A stretch of DNA of 64,000 bases from Pseudovibrio exalbescens DSM 16456. Lineage in GTDB: Bacteria > Pseudomonadota > Alphaproteobacteria > Rhizobiales > Stappiaceae. This document shows, piece by piece, positions 1 through 7,885 of this stretch. Under the pieces are notes generated by a model, which saw nothing but the letters and a program-made list of their open reading frames with translations, had not been told where the DNA came from and ran no database searches. The stretch covers positions 1-64,000 of the forward strand of contig NZ_AUGS01000018.1 in assembly GCF_000422785.1 (NCBI RefSeq). Reading direction: 5' to 3'. The translations under genes were made by a program, and so were the position numbers. Numbering within the stretch: position 1 is the first letter of the stretch; every line of letters starts with the position of its first letter.

Positions 1-357
1 GGAAGCAATCGTCGGTACAACAACAACCGGCACCTTGCTGTAGAACGCCACGGACTTGGCCGTGTCCAGCGTCTTGCCGCCGCCAATGCCCACAATCACA
101 TCCGCCTGCGTGCTCTTGGCAATTTCCAGAATGCGGTTGATCTCATCACGGCAGCACTCGCCGTTGAACTTTTCCATGGTGAGCTTGGCTTCCGCCGCCG
201 CAAAGCTGGACGTGACAGTCTCTCCCACCAGACCCGTGACCACCTCATCGGCAATCGCCAGCGGACGGCCGCCCAACGGCTTCACATAGTCACCGATCTT
301 GGCAAGCGTGCCGGCCCCTTGAACGTACTTGCTTGGAGAGATGATGATTTTATCCAT
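1..357 (-). CDS. gldA: Glycerol dehydrogenase, N-terminal part (cut by window edge)
   Basis: Reading the minus strand from ATG at 357 gives 119 residues before the window ends. They begin MDKIIISPSKYVQGAGTLAK and contain the nucleotide-binding stretch IVGIGGGKTLDTAK followed by VPTIAS. This is the N-terminal domain of GldA-type iron-containing alcohol dehydrogenases, which oxidise glycerol to dihydroxyacetone with NAD+; the metal-binding C-terminal domain lies outside. The gene is divergent from the sulfoquinovose (SQ) genes that start at 1218. Hydrolysis of SQ-glycerol releases glycerol, so a role in using that glycerol is plausible but is inference. Another polyol as substrate cannot be excluded. 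Confidence 0.85.
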   Translation of the reverse strand, partial: MDKIIISPSKYVQGAGTLAKIGDYVKPLGGRPLAIADEVVTGLVGETVTSSFAAAEAKLTMEKFNGECCRDEINRILEIAKSTQADVIVGIGGGKTLDTAKSVAFYSKVPVVVVPTIAS

Positions 358-1063
358 AGCTCGGTCTCACTTTCACTGCCGGTCCCTGCCCGGCATTCAG
401 GAAGTTGATCATTGGCAGGCCGGTCCTCCCTGATTGGGCCTCCACCTGCTAAACAAAGTCACACAAAAGACTATGGGGGACACTGAGGGCGTAAAAAATA
501 AGGGATTAAACGTAAAGTGTGATATCGAAAGAAATTTGATCGGTTTCGAGCCCTTGTTTCAGACCCAGACCGTAGGTTGAAGTTCGTACTCGAACAACCA
601 TAGGTCTCAGGACATCAGTGTGACCAAAACGATATAGATTCATATATTTCAATTGGTTACATGAATGTTCGAAGGGCAAAGGTTTCATAGCTCGCCGATG
701 ATTGTCGTATACGTAGTCACATTTTCGAAAAACAACAGCTCTCTGTGAATATTTGTTCGATTCATCGTCAAAGGTAAATCCCTGACTGGAAAAATAACCA
801 GCTTATGGTAGGGTCTCTTCGGTAGTTGAGGACTTGCTAAATGGAAATGAAGCAAGTGAGAATTACTCGCAAAACCGGTTGATTCCAGCACCTACGAGGG
901 CGTTCTCTCAAATCTGCCTGTGGCTTTGCAGCGCAATGGTGCAATCGACAGCCACGTTGACATGACGCAGCCAAAATGGGCGGCCTTCACCCCTAAACGT
1001 GATCAACGCTGTCTATTTTTGATCTTTATCTGGAACTTTATTGACTTATTGTGTATGAAATGG

Positions 1064-1081
1064 GCTAATATATGTATTAGC
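1064..1081. promoter_or_regulatory. Inverted repeat upstream of the SQ isomerase gene
   Basis: Arms GCTAATA and TATTAGC are perfect reverse complements separated by TATG. The repeat lies about 140 bases before the isomerase start, in the AT-rich leader, and ends 10 bases before the motif at 1092. It looks like a regulator-binding site, but which regulator binds is unknown. Confidence 0.4.
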
Positions 1082-1091
1082 TCTGATAGAT

Positions 1092-1102
1092 TGTGACCAT
1101 TT
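1092..1102 (+). promoter_or_regulatory. Motif TGTGACCATTT, candidate operator of the SQ regulon
   Basis: The same 11 bases occur at 17888-17898 before the aldolase gene, and a one-base variant occurs at 20733-20743 in the divergent yihU/yihV region. All three sites are followed by T-rich sequence. Placement before all three SQ transcription units suggests a shared site, perhaps for the DeoR-type regulator at 21880; this is inference from sequence only. Confidence 0.4.
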
Positions 1103-1217
1103 GTCGACTTAATGTGATCAATGAATGAAGCTACTTGGCAGATCACTGCATCAGGGAGAGATGCCGGATCGATTTGGGCGCCCGTGAACATGTTCTGCCA
1201 AGACACGGAGGAACAGA

Positions 1218-2564
1218 ATGTCTGTAGAAAGACCCCGTATTGGTGTGGTCGCGCTGGGGCGCCCCACTTTTGATGTCCCATTTGCCGAAGAAATCCTGGC
1301 CAAGGCATGGTCGACCCTTGAAAGCATTGACGCCGAGTTGATTGGTCAACCAGAGCTGCTGTTTGATGCCGACGCTGTGCGCGCCGCGCTTCCCGCTTTG
1401 AAAGAACAGCAACTGGACATGCTGCTGCTGCTGCAGGTCACCTTTACAGACGCAACCATGACCGTGGAACTGGGCAAGCAGATTGATGCGCCGTTGGTCA
1501 TGTGGTCCTTCCCTGAAGCTCGCACAGGTGGCCGTCTGCGCCTGAACTCATTCTGTGGTGTCAATCTTGCAAGCCACGCGCTGAGCCGGAATGACCTGAG
1601 CATCGACTACGTGCATGCGGACGCCGACAGCCCTGCTGCCAAGGAAGAGCTGGAAGTCTATGCCCGCGCCGGTGCTATCGCAAATGACCTGCGCGGCACC
1701 AAGCTGAAACTGGTTGGTCAGCATCCAGACGGCTTTGACGCCTGCAATTTCAATGAGGAAGAACTCAAGTCCAAGTTTGGCGTTGAAGTGGATCGCATCC
1801 CTGTGATCGACTTCATCAACGAAGTCAAGGAACTGCCTGACGACGTCGCCGACGCCCCCTATGAGCGCCGCGCCAAGGATTTCCCGAATCTGGCTGAACT
1901 GGATCAGGATGCAACCCGCAAGACGCTCAAGGTTTATTCAAAGCTGCGCGCAGAAGCAGATGAAAATAACTACAAGGGCATCGCGGTTCGTTGTTGGCCG
2001 GATTTCTTCACCGAGTATGGTTGCGCGGCCTGTGGTGCGCTTGCTCTGCTGAACGAGGATCGGACGCCAGCAGGTTGCGAGGCTGACATGATGGGCGTGG
2101 TTACCTCCCTGACATTGCAGCATGCTGCGCAGGGAAGTGTGTTCAACACTGATCTGGTCGACGTCAACACAGAAGACGACACCGTTGTTTTCTGGCACTG
2201 TGGTCAGGCCCCCATCGATATGGCGGACACCGATCAGCCGATTCAGGGCACCATCCACTCGAACCGCAAACTGCCGTTGCTTTCCGAATTCGCTTTGAAG
2301 CCGGGCCGCATTACCATGGCACGCTTTAGCCAAGGTCACGGCAAGATGCGTCTGCTTTTGGCAGGTGGCGAGATGATCAAGGCACCTTTGGCGTTCTCCG
2401 GTACTGCTGGCACCGCAAAACTGGATGTTCCAGTAAAGCAGTTCCTCGACACCATGATCAACGAAGGTCTGGAACACCACACCGCTCTGACGTACGGCGA
2501 ACACCGTCCGGTTATGCGCGCTGTAGCCAAAAGGCTTGGTATTGAGGTCGTTGAACTGACCTAA
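1218..2564 (+). CDS. Sugar isomerase of the L-fucose/L-arabinose isomerase type, probable sulfoquinovose isomerase
   Basis: The 448-residue cytoplasmic protein starts at ATG 1218 behind GGAGG. It has the two-part architecture of L-fucose/L-arabinose isomerase-type enzymes. The C-terminal half has a cysteine-rich core (CWPDFFTEYGCAACGAL, about 256-272) followed by Glu and Asp (GCEADM) and a His (FWHCGQAP) that could form the metal site. It is the first gene of the block ending with the sulfoquinovosidase. E. coli uses YihS, an AGE-family isomerase, and no YihS homologue is present here. Isomerases of this other fold serve the sulfo-transaldolase and sulfo-EMP2 pathways (SqvD/SftI), so SQ to sulfofructose is the likely reaction. 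Family is fairly sure; substrate is inferred from context. Confidence 0.75.
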   Translation: MSVERPRIGVVALGRPTFDVPFAEEILAKAWSTLESIDAELIGQPELLFDADAVRAALPALKEQQLDMLLLLQVTFTDATMTVELGKQIDAPLVMWSFPEARTGGRLRLNSFCGVNLASHALSRNDLSIDYVHADADSPAAKEELEVYARAGAIANDLRGTKLKLVGQHPDGFDACNFNEEELKSKFGVEVDRIPVIDFINEVKELPDDVADAPYERRAKDFPNLAELDQDATRKTLKVYSKLRAEADENNYKGIAVRCWPDFFTEYGCAACGALALLNEDRTPAGCEADMMGVVTSLTLQHAAQGSVFNTDLVDVNTEDDTVVFWHCGQAPIDMADTDQPIQGTIHSNRKLPLLSEFALKPGRITMARFSQGHGKMRLLLAGGEMIKAPLAFSGTAGTAKLDVPVKQFLDTMINEGLEHHTALTYGEHRPVMRAVAKRLGIEVVELT

Positions 2565-2574
2565 TCCAGTGCGC

Positions 2575-2617
2575 GGTGGGAAGCGATATTAAATTTTGGC
2601 TCTGTCTGCTTCCCACC
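2575..2617 (+). other. Intercistronic hairpin after the isomerase gene
   Basis: GGTGGGAAGC (2575-2584) pairs perfectly with GCTTCCCACC (2608-2617) around a 23-base AT-rich loop. It is not followed by a T-tract, so it probably acts as an RNA-processing or stability element between the isomerase and dctQ rather than as a full terminator. Confidence 0.5.
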
Positions 2618-2654
2618 CCTTTGGCTTGCATTTCTAAAACAAGGAAATCGCATC

Positions 2655-3179
2655 ATGTTAGAAGCCATTGAAAAAGGGCTGAACAAGATCAACGAACCGC
2701 TCGGCAAGCTGGGGAGCTGGATCGGCGGCAGCCTGTTGGTCATCATGACTGTTATCGTTCTGCTGCAAGTGCTGTTTCGCTACATCCTGAACATGCCGTT
2801 GAGTTGGACCGATGAAACCTCGCGTTTCATGATGATCTACATGACATACCTGTGCCTGCCGCTCATCTACTTGCAGGACAAGAACATCGCCATGACGTTC
2901 TTGCTGGATGGTCTCAACGGCAAGCGCATCAAGCACTTGCTGATGGTTTTCATCCATGTTCTGGCCATTGCCGCGTTCGTTGTCTGGATCAAGTTCGGCT
3001 ACGACTTCTACCTCAGAGGCCAAAGCCAAGCAGACAGCCTGCCAATCAAGATGTACGTGATCTATGCGGCCCCTCCTTTGATGATGACCATAACGCTGTT
3101 GTCAGCCGTTCAGAAAATCATCAGCGAACTGCGCATGTTCACCCATTTCCACTCTCTTGCTGAAAAGCCTGCGGCTTGA
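2655..3179 (+). CDS. dctQ: TRAP transporter small membrane subunit (DctQ family)
   Basis: The 174-residue inner-membrane protein has four hydrophobic segments (about 20-42, 55-75, 94-116, 132-150). It carries the family pattern FRYILNMPLSWTDETSRFMM (about 40-59), typical of DctQ. It partners the large permease encoded 32 bases downstream and the binding protein at 4575. The gene lies between the isomerase and the sulfoquinovosidase in one direction with short gaps, so the complex probably imports sulfoquinovose or its glyceryl glycoside. Family is certain; substrate is inferred. Confidence 0.92.
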   Translation: MLEAIEKGLNKINEPLGKLGSWIGGSLLVIMTVIVLLQVLFRYILNMPLSWTDETSRFMMIYMTYLCLPLIYLQDKNIAMTFLLDGLNGKRIKHLLMVFIHVLAIAAFVVWIKFGYDFYLRGQSQADSLPIKMYVIYAAPPLMMTITLLSAVQKIISELRMFTHFHSLAEKPAA

Positions 3180-3211
3180 TTGGCAGCAGCGGACGATAAG
3201 GTAGACACATC

Positions 3212-4501
3212 ATGGTCTCTCCAATCTTTGCCCTCTACTTTCTGATCCTGCTGTTCGTCGGTGTACCAGTGCTGTTTGCGCTAGGTCTGGCTCCAGCAAT
3301 TGCCCTGTTCCAGGCAGATCAGATCCTGTTCATGAACATGCTGTACCAGCGCCTGTACGCTGGTCTGGACAACTTCCTGCTTCTGGCCTTGCCATTCTTC
3401 ATGTTGGCAGGTGAGTTCATGGTGAACGGCGGTATCACCAACCGCATCATCACCTTCTCTCAAACCATGGTGCAGCACATGCGCGGCGGTTTGGGACACG
3501 TGGTTATTCTGGCATCTACACTGTTCGGCGCGTTGACGGGCTCGGCCGTGGCGGCGACCTCCGCCATTGGCAACATGATGATCCCGGAAATGGAGCGCTA
3601 CAAGTACGACCGCACCTACGCGGCCGCATTGACAGCAGCTGCAACTGTGCTGGGCACCATCATTCCGCCCTCCGGCATCATGCTGATCTATGCCTTCGTC
3701 ATGAATACGTCCGTGGCAGCAATGTTCATGGCCGGCATCGTACCTGGGCTGATCCTGTGCGTGGCACTGATGCTGGTCAATCGCTGGCAAATCCAGAAAT
3801 ACCCGGACGTAGAGCAGTTTCCACGCGCTACGGCAGCAGAACGCGCCGCTGGTTTCAAAGTTGCGATCCTGCCATTGTTGACGCCAGTCATCATTTTGGG
3901 CGGCATCTATGGCGGTATCTTCACACCGACGGAAGCTGCGGCAGTAGCGGTGTTCTATGCCTTCATCCTTTCTGTATTCATCATGCAGATTTTGAAGATG
4001 AAGGACGTGTTCCCCATGTTCATCCGCATTGCCATCAACGCGGCCGCGATCTTGATCATTGTGGCAGCGGCCAGTGGCTTTGCTTCTGCGATCAGCTTGT
4101 CTGGTGTGGCCAAAGAGATCACCACCTTCTTCTACTCCATCACCGACAATCCGTACCTGCTGTTCTTCATCATGAACATCTTCCTCTTCATCGTGGGCAT
4201 GTTCCTCGATGCAGGTCCGGCAATTCTGATCTTTGCACCCATTCTGGCACCTATCATGACCAATCTCGGCATCGATCCGGTTCACTTCGGTGTGGTCATG
4301 GTGGCAAACCTGTCCATCGGCCTTGCAACACCCCCCATGGGACTGGTGCTGTTCGTTGCCTCTGGTGTGTCGGGCGTGCCGCTTCAGAAGATCTCCAAGG
4401 CAATTCTGCCCTTCCTGTTCGCAGAATTCATCGTGATCTTCTTGATTTCGTTCTTCCCAGTTCTTGTCATCGGTCTCCCTCAGATGCTGGGCATGATGTA
4501 A
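3212..4501 (+). CDS. dctM: TRAP transporter large permease (DctM family)
   Basis: The protein of 429 residues is the usual DctM length, with about a dozen membrane segments. Family signatures are visible: LLALPFFMLAGEFMVNGGIT near 50-70, GALTGSAVAATSAIG near 105-120, IIPPSGIMLIYA near 148-160, FTPTEAAAVAVFYA near 235-250 and LATPPMGLVLFV near 368-380. It forms the ion-coupled transport channel with DctQ and receives ligand from DctP. A long open frame on the opposite strand is its antisense shadow. Confidence 0.95.
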   Translation: MVSPIFALYFLILLFVGVPVLFALGLAPAIALFQADQILFMNMLYQRLYAGLDNFLLLALPFFMLAGEFMVNGGITNRIITFSQTMVQHMRGGLGHVVILASTLFGALTGSAVAATSAIGNMMIPEMERYKYDRTYAAALTAAATVLGTIIPPSGIMLIYAFVMNTSVAAMFMAGIVPGLILCVALMLVNRWQIQKYPDVEQFPRATAAERAAGFKVAILPLLTPVIILGGIYGGIFTPTEAAAVAVFYAFILSVFIMQILKMKDVFPMFIRIAINAAAILIIVAAASGFASAISLSGVAKEITTFFYSITDNPYLLFFIMNIFLFIVGMFLDAGPAILIFAPILAPIMTNLGIDPVHFGVVMVANLSIGLATPPMGLVLFVASGVSGVPLQKISKAILPFLFAEFIVIFLISFFPVLVIGLPQMLGMM

Positions 4502-4574
4502 GGCGGGATTTCTCGGAGGAAGCTGGTGTGCAGCAAACCATGCCAGCCCTTCCAACCATTACTTGGAGGTAAGT

Positions 4575-5627
4575 ATGAAACTCAAAGCACTTGGTCTTTC
4601 TCTTTTGACCTCGGTTTTTCTGACTGCGGGAGCACAGGCAGCAGATTACAAACTGACAGTGCCGCACGTCACGAACATCGACAGCTACAATCACCAGTCG
4701 CTGCTCGTGTTCAAGAACTTCGTTGAATCCCGTTCCAACGGCGCCATCGAAGTCGAAATCTATCCATCCGGTCAGCTCTGCTCAACGGCACGCGAATGTC
4801 TTGCTGGTGTACAGGCTGGCATGTTCGATTACTTCCAGACCACGATTCCGGAGCTAGCCAACTATTGGGCTCCAATGGGCGCATTCGATCTGCCTTACAT
4901 GCTGCGCGATGACCGTGTTGCAGAATGCGTATACGACAACGAAGACTTTCTGGCTGACATCCGCACAAACATTCTGGAAGAAACCCAGAACCTACGCACC
5001 ATGATGGTGTCCAACTCCGGAGGGTGGCGTAACTTTGCAACCACCGACAAGCAGATCAAGTCCCCTGAAGACGTTCAGGGTCTGAAGCTGCGTACAGTTC
5101 CGGCCCCAATCCAGCAGGAACTCGTGAAGGCACTCGGTGGTGCCCCAACGCCGATTTCCTGGCCAGAAGTTTACACCGCGCTTTCCACTGGCGTTGTTGA
5201 CGGAACCAAGAACGGCATCGTGGACATCACCACCATGAAGTTCGAGGAAAGCCTCAACTACATCGTTCTTGACGGTCACGCTTACATGGGCGGCGTCTGG
5301 GTGATGAACAACGAAAAGTTCAACGCATTCCCTGAAGAACTTCAGCGCGTTGTTATTGACGGTGTTCAGGCTCAGAACCAGTTCCTGCGCGCCTATCCGA
5401 AGTGGAAAGAGTTCGATGCCTACGAAGTCTTCCGCAAGGCAGGCGGCACCGTTTACACCCCGAATGCCGAAGAAAAGAAGGCATTCCGCGATGCAACCGC
5501 ACCCGTACGTGACTTCTTCGTAGAAAGCACTGGCGAAGAGGGCCAAGTATGGCTGGAACGCTTTGAAACAGAAATCCAGGCTTGCGAAGCTGCAATTGAA
5601 GCAGACTATGCAAAAGCCTCCAAGTAA
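4575..5627 (+). CDS. dctP: TRAP transporter solute-binding protein (DctP family), candidate SQ/SQ-glycerol binder
   Basis: The start is ATG 4575, with GGAGG at 4565-4569; a frame opening 12 bases earlier lacks a suitable ribosome-binding site. The 350-residue protein has a signal peptide ending near AQA-AD (residue 22), so it works in the periplasm. The DctP hallmark GLKLRTVPAP (169-178) includes Arg173, the position that pairs with a carboxylate in most TRAP binding proteins and might contact the sulfonate here. It is followed by ISWPEVYTALSTGVVDGTKN. It is flanked by dctM and the sulfoquinovosidase and followed by a hairpin at 5641. Known SQ importers are of the MFS and ABC types, so this would be a different solution. 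Confidence 0.9.
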   Translation: MKLKALGLSLLTSVFLTAGAQAADYKLTVPHVTNIDSYNHQSLLVFKNFVESRSNGAIEVEIYPSGQLCSTARECLAGVQAGMFDYFQTTIPELANYWAPMGAFDLPYMLRDDRVAECVYDNEDFLADIRTNILEETQNLRTMMVSNSGGWRNFATTDKQIKSPEDVQGLKLRTVPAPIQQELVKALGGAPTPISWPEVYTALSTGVVDGTKNGIVDITTMKFEESLNYIVLDGHAYMGGVWVMNNEKFNAFPEELQRVVIDGVQAQNQFLRAYPKWKEFDAYEVFRKAGGTVYTPNAEEKKAFRDATAPVRDFFVESTGEEGQVWLERFETEIQACEAAIEADYAKASK

Positions 5628-5640
5628 TATTTGACGAATG

Positions 5641-5665
5641 ACGGGGTGAGCTCGTCTCACCCCGT
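5641..5665 (+). terminator. Stem-loop after dctP
   Basis: ACGGGGTGAG and CTCACCCCGT form a perfect 10-bp stem around CTCGT, immediately after dctP and 96 bases before the next start. There is no T-tract. It may attenuate transcription and protect the 3' end of the binding-protein message, which usually has to be abundant. Confidence 0.6.
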
Positions 5666-5761
5666 CACAACTACACAAGACCAAACGCAGCGCAGCTCAC
5701 CCCTCGCAAGCGAAACCGATTTTTCGGCTACACAAGCTCGAACCCGTAACGGTACACAATC

Positions 5762-7783
5762 ATGAAACTGGAAAAACTCGAGACCGGCTTCGTGCTCACG
5801 CACAAGGGCCAGGTTATCCTCCGTCATAGCTTCGACAATCCGTGTCTGTTCCTTGGCGCAGGCTCTGCGAACTTTGACATGTATCGCGGTAACTTCGACA
5901 TTACCGACTACGTGATCGAGCGCCTGCCAATGCGCAACTTCGCTGTTCAGGAAGTTGACGACAAAATCCTGATCACCTTCAGTGCTGAAGGGCAGGAGAC
6001 CATTGTCTTTACCGCAGAAGAAACTGCTGAAGGTCGCCTTAAGATCGCGTTCACCAGCAAAAAGCCGGAATTGAACCGTTTCTGGCTGCGCATTGCCGCA
6101 ACGGCGACGGAAAAGGTCTATGGTTGCGGTGAACAGCTGACCTATTTCAACCTGCGTGGCCACAACTTCCCGCTATGGACTTCAGAGCCGGGCGTTGGCC
6201 GCAACAAGAACACCTACATCACCTGGCAGGCGGACGTTAAGGACCGCGCCGGTGGGGACTACTACAATACCAACTATCCGCAGCCGACCTACGTCTCCAG
6301 CGACAAGTACTTTGCGCACTTGCAAACAACGGCCTATGCGGATTTCGATTTCCGGCACGATGATTTCCACGAGCTGCAGGCTTGGGAGATTCCTGAATAC
6401 CTGTTGGTAGACAAGGAAGACAGCTTTGCCGACCTGGTGAAGAATATTTGTGGCGTCTTCGGCAATCAGCCAGAACTGCCGGATTGGGTACTGGACGGTG
6501 TGATCCTCGGCATTCAGGGTGGTACCGATATCACCATCGAGAAGATCAATCGCGCCAAGGAAGCTGGTGTAAAAGTTGCTGGTGCGTGGTGTCAGGACTG
6601 GCAGGGCATCAAGATGACCTCCTTCGGCAAGCGTTTGCAGTGGGACTGGCAGTGGAACAAGGAGCTTTACCCGGACCTCGACACCAAGATCCACGAGCTG
6701 AAGAAGGAAGGCCTCCGCTTTCTGGGGTACATCAACCCATACGTTCTGGAAGACTTCCCGCTTTACAACGAAGCTCAGGAAAAGGGTTTCCTCGCCACCA
6801 AGGAAGATGGCAGCAAGTACGTTGTCGACTTTGGCGAATTCTATTGCGGTGTTGTCGATTTCACCAATCCTGAAGCCTTCGAGTGGTACAAGGGCGTCAT
6901 CAAGAAGAACATGATCGAGTTCGGTCTGGACGGCTGGATGGCTGACTTTGGCGAATATCTGCCAACGGACTGCTATCTGTCCAACGGCAAATCCGCCGAA
7001 ATCGAGCACAACAACTGGCCAACCCGTTGGGCACAGTGTAACCACGAAGCCATTGAGGAAGCGGGCAAAACCGCCGACATCCTGTTCTTCATGCGAGCTG
7101 GATACACCGGCATTCAGGGCTACTGCCACACCCTTTGGGGCGGCGACCAATGCGTGAACTGGAACATTGACGATGGTATGCCATCTGTCATCAACGCTGC
7201 ATTGTCCTCCGGCTTGATGGGCAATGGTATCCACCACTCTGACATTGGCGGGTACACCACCCTGCATGGCATGAAGCGGGACCGTGAGCTGTTCATGCGG
7301 TGGGCTGAGTTTGCTGCCTTCACTCCAATCATGCGTTCACATGAAGGCAACCGTCCAGCCGACAACCATCAGTTTGACAGCGACGATGAGACCCTTGCGC
7401 ATCTGGCCGCAATGACCCGCGTCTTCACGCATCTGAAGCCGTACATCAAGGCTCTGTCCAAGGAAAACGCAGAAACAGGCATGCCGGCACAACGCCCGCT
7501 GTTCATGCACTTCGAAGATGACGCTGAAGCCTACGAGGTACTCTACGAATACCTGTTCGGTCGTGATCTGTTGGTGGCACCGGTTTACGAGCAGGGTGCA
7601 ACCACGCGTAAGCTGTACCTTCCAGCGGATGAATGGGTGCACGTATGGAGCGGCGAAACCTATACAGGCGGTTGGGTCGAGGTTAACGCGCCAATCGGTC
7701 AGCCACCTGTGTTCTATCGCAAGAACAGTGCGGATGCAGCGCTTCTGTCAAAGATTGCGGAAGCTGCTGACTACAAGGCCTAA
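5762..7783 (+). CDS. yihQ: Sulfoquinovosidase, glycoside hydrolase family 31
   Basis: The 673-residue cytoplasmic GH31 retaining alpha-glycosidase releases SQ from SQ-glycerol and other alpha-sulfoquinovosides. It follows E. coli YihQ closely with a constant offset of ten residues. The nucleophile is Asp395 (GWMADFGEY) and the acid/base is Asp462 (GGDQ). The sulfonate-recognising positions of YihQ (Gln288, Arg301, Trp304, Tyr508) are all kept here as Gln278, Arg291, Trp294 and Tyr498. Stretches such as MTSFGKR, GYINPYV and HHSDIGGYTT are also shared. It is the last gene of the block and is followed by a strong terminator at 7813. This is the anchor for reading the cluster as sulfoglycolysis. 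Confidence 0.96.
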   Translation: MKLEKLETGFVLTHKGQVILRHSFDNPCLFLGAGSANFDMYRGNFDITDYVIERLPMRNFAVQEVDDKILITFSAEGQETIVFTAEETAEGRLKIAFTSKKPELNRFWLRIAATATEKVYGCGEQLTYFNLRGHNFPLWTSEPGVGRNKNTYITWQADVKDRAGGDYYNTNYPQPTYVSSDKYFAHLQTTAYADFDFRHDDFHELQAWEIPEYLLVDKEDSFADLVKNICGVFGNQPELPDWVLDGVILGIQGGTDITIEKINRAKEAGVKVAGAWCQDWQGIKMTSFGKRLQWDWQWNKELYPDLDTKIHELKKEGLRFLGYINPYVLEDFPLYNEAQEKGFLATKEDGSKYVVDFGEFYCGVVDFTNPEAFEWYKGVIKKNMIEFGLDGWMADFGEYLPTDCYLSNGKSAEIEHNNWPTRWAQCNHEAIEEAGKTADILFFMRAGYTGIQGYCHTLWGGDQCVNWNIDDGMPSVINAALSSGLMGNGIHHSDIGGYTTLHGMKRDRELFMRWAEFAAFTPIMRSHEGNRPADNHQFDSDDETLAHLAAMTRVFTHLKPYIKALSKENAETGMPAQRPLFMHFEDDAEAYEVLYEYLFGRDLLVAPVYEQGATTRKLYLPADEWVHVWSGETYTGGWVEVNAPIGQPPVFYRKNSADAALLSKIAEAADYKA

Positions 7784-7812
7784 AAGCAAAGGCAACGATT
7801 CAGAGCAAACTT

Positions 7813-7842
7813 GCCCGCCTCTTTCCAGAGGCGGGCTTTTTT
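7813..7842 (+). terminator. Rho-independent terminator after the sulfoquinovosidase gene
   Basis: GCCCGCCTCT and AGAGGCGGGC form a perfect 10-bp stem around TTCC, followed directly by TTTTTT. It ends the plus-strand block that begins at 1218. Confidence 0.95.
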
Positions 7843-7885
7843 ATCCCAGTTTATGATGAGCAATATGTCTTCGGCTCCATCGAGA

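Larger units (their letters stand above)
358..1217. other. 860-base divergent intergenic region between gldA and the SQ operon
   Basis: No convincing gene is seen. Small minus-strand frames at 506-688 and 685-891 have no recognisable motif and poor start contexts. The right half is AT-rich and carries an inverted repeat (1064-1081) and an 11-base motif (1092-1102) shared with the other SQ transcription units, so it probably holds the promoter and operator of the operon that starts at 1218. A strong ribosome-binding site (GGAGG, 1207-1211) precedes that start. Confidence 0.6.

Noticed and set aside
506-891. Two short minus-strand frames between gldA and the isomerase gene
   Set aside because: No motifs, no good ribosome-binding site, and they lie in the AT-rich promoter region.
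3281-4555. A 424-residue open frame on the minus strand opposite dctM
   Set aside because: Very His/Gln/Asp-rich translation without known motifs; it is the antisense of a clear DctM permease.
6182-7267. A 361-residue minus-strand frame opposite the sulfoquinovosidase
   Set aside because: Shadow of a strongly supported GH31 gene; no recognisable protein features or start context.
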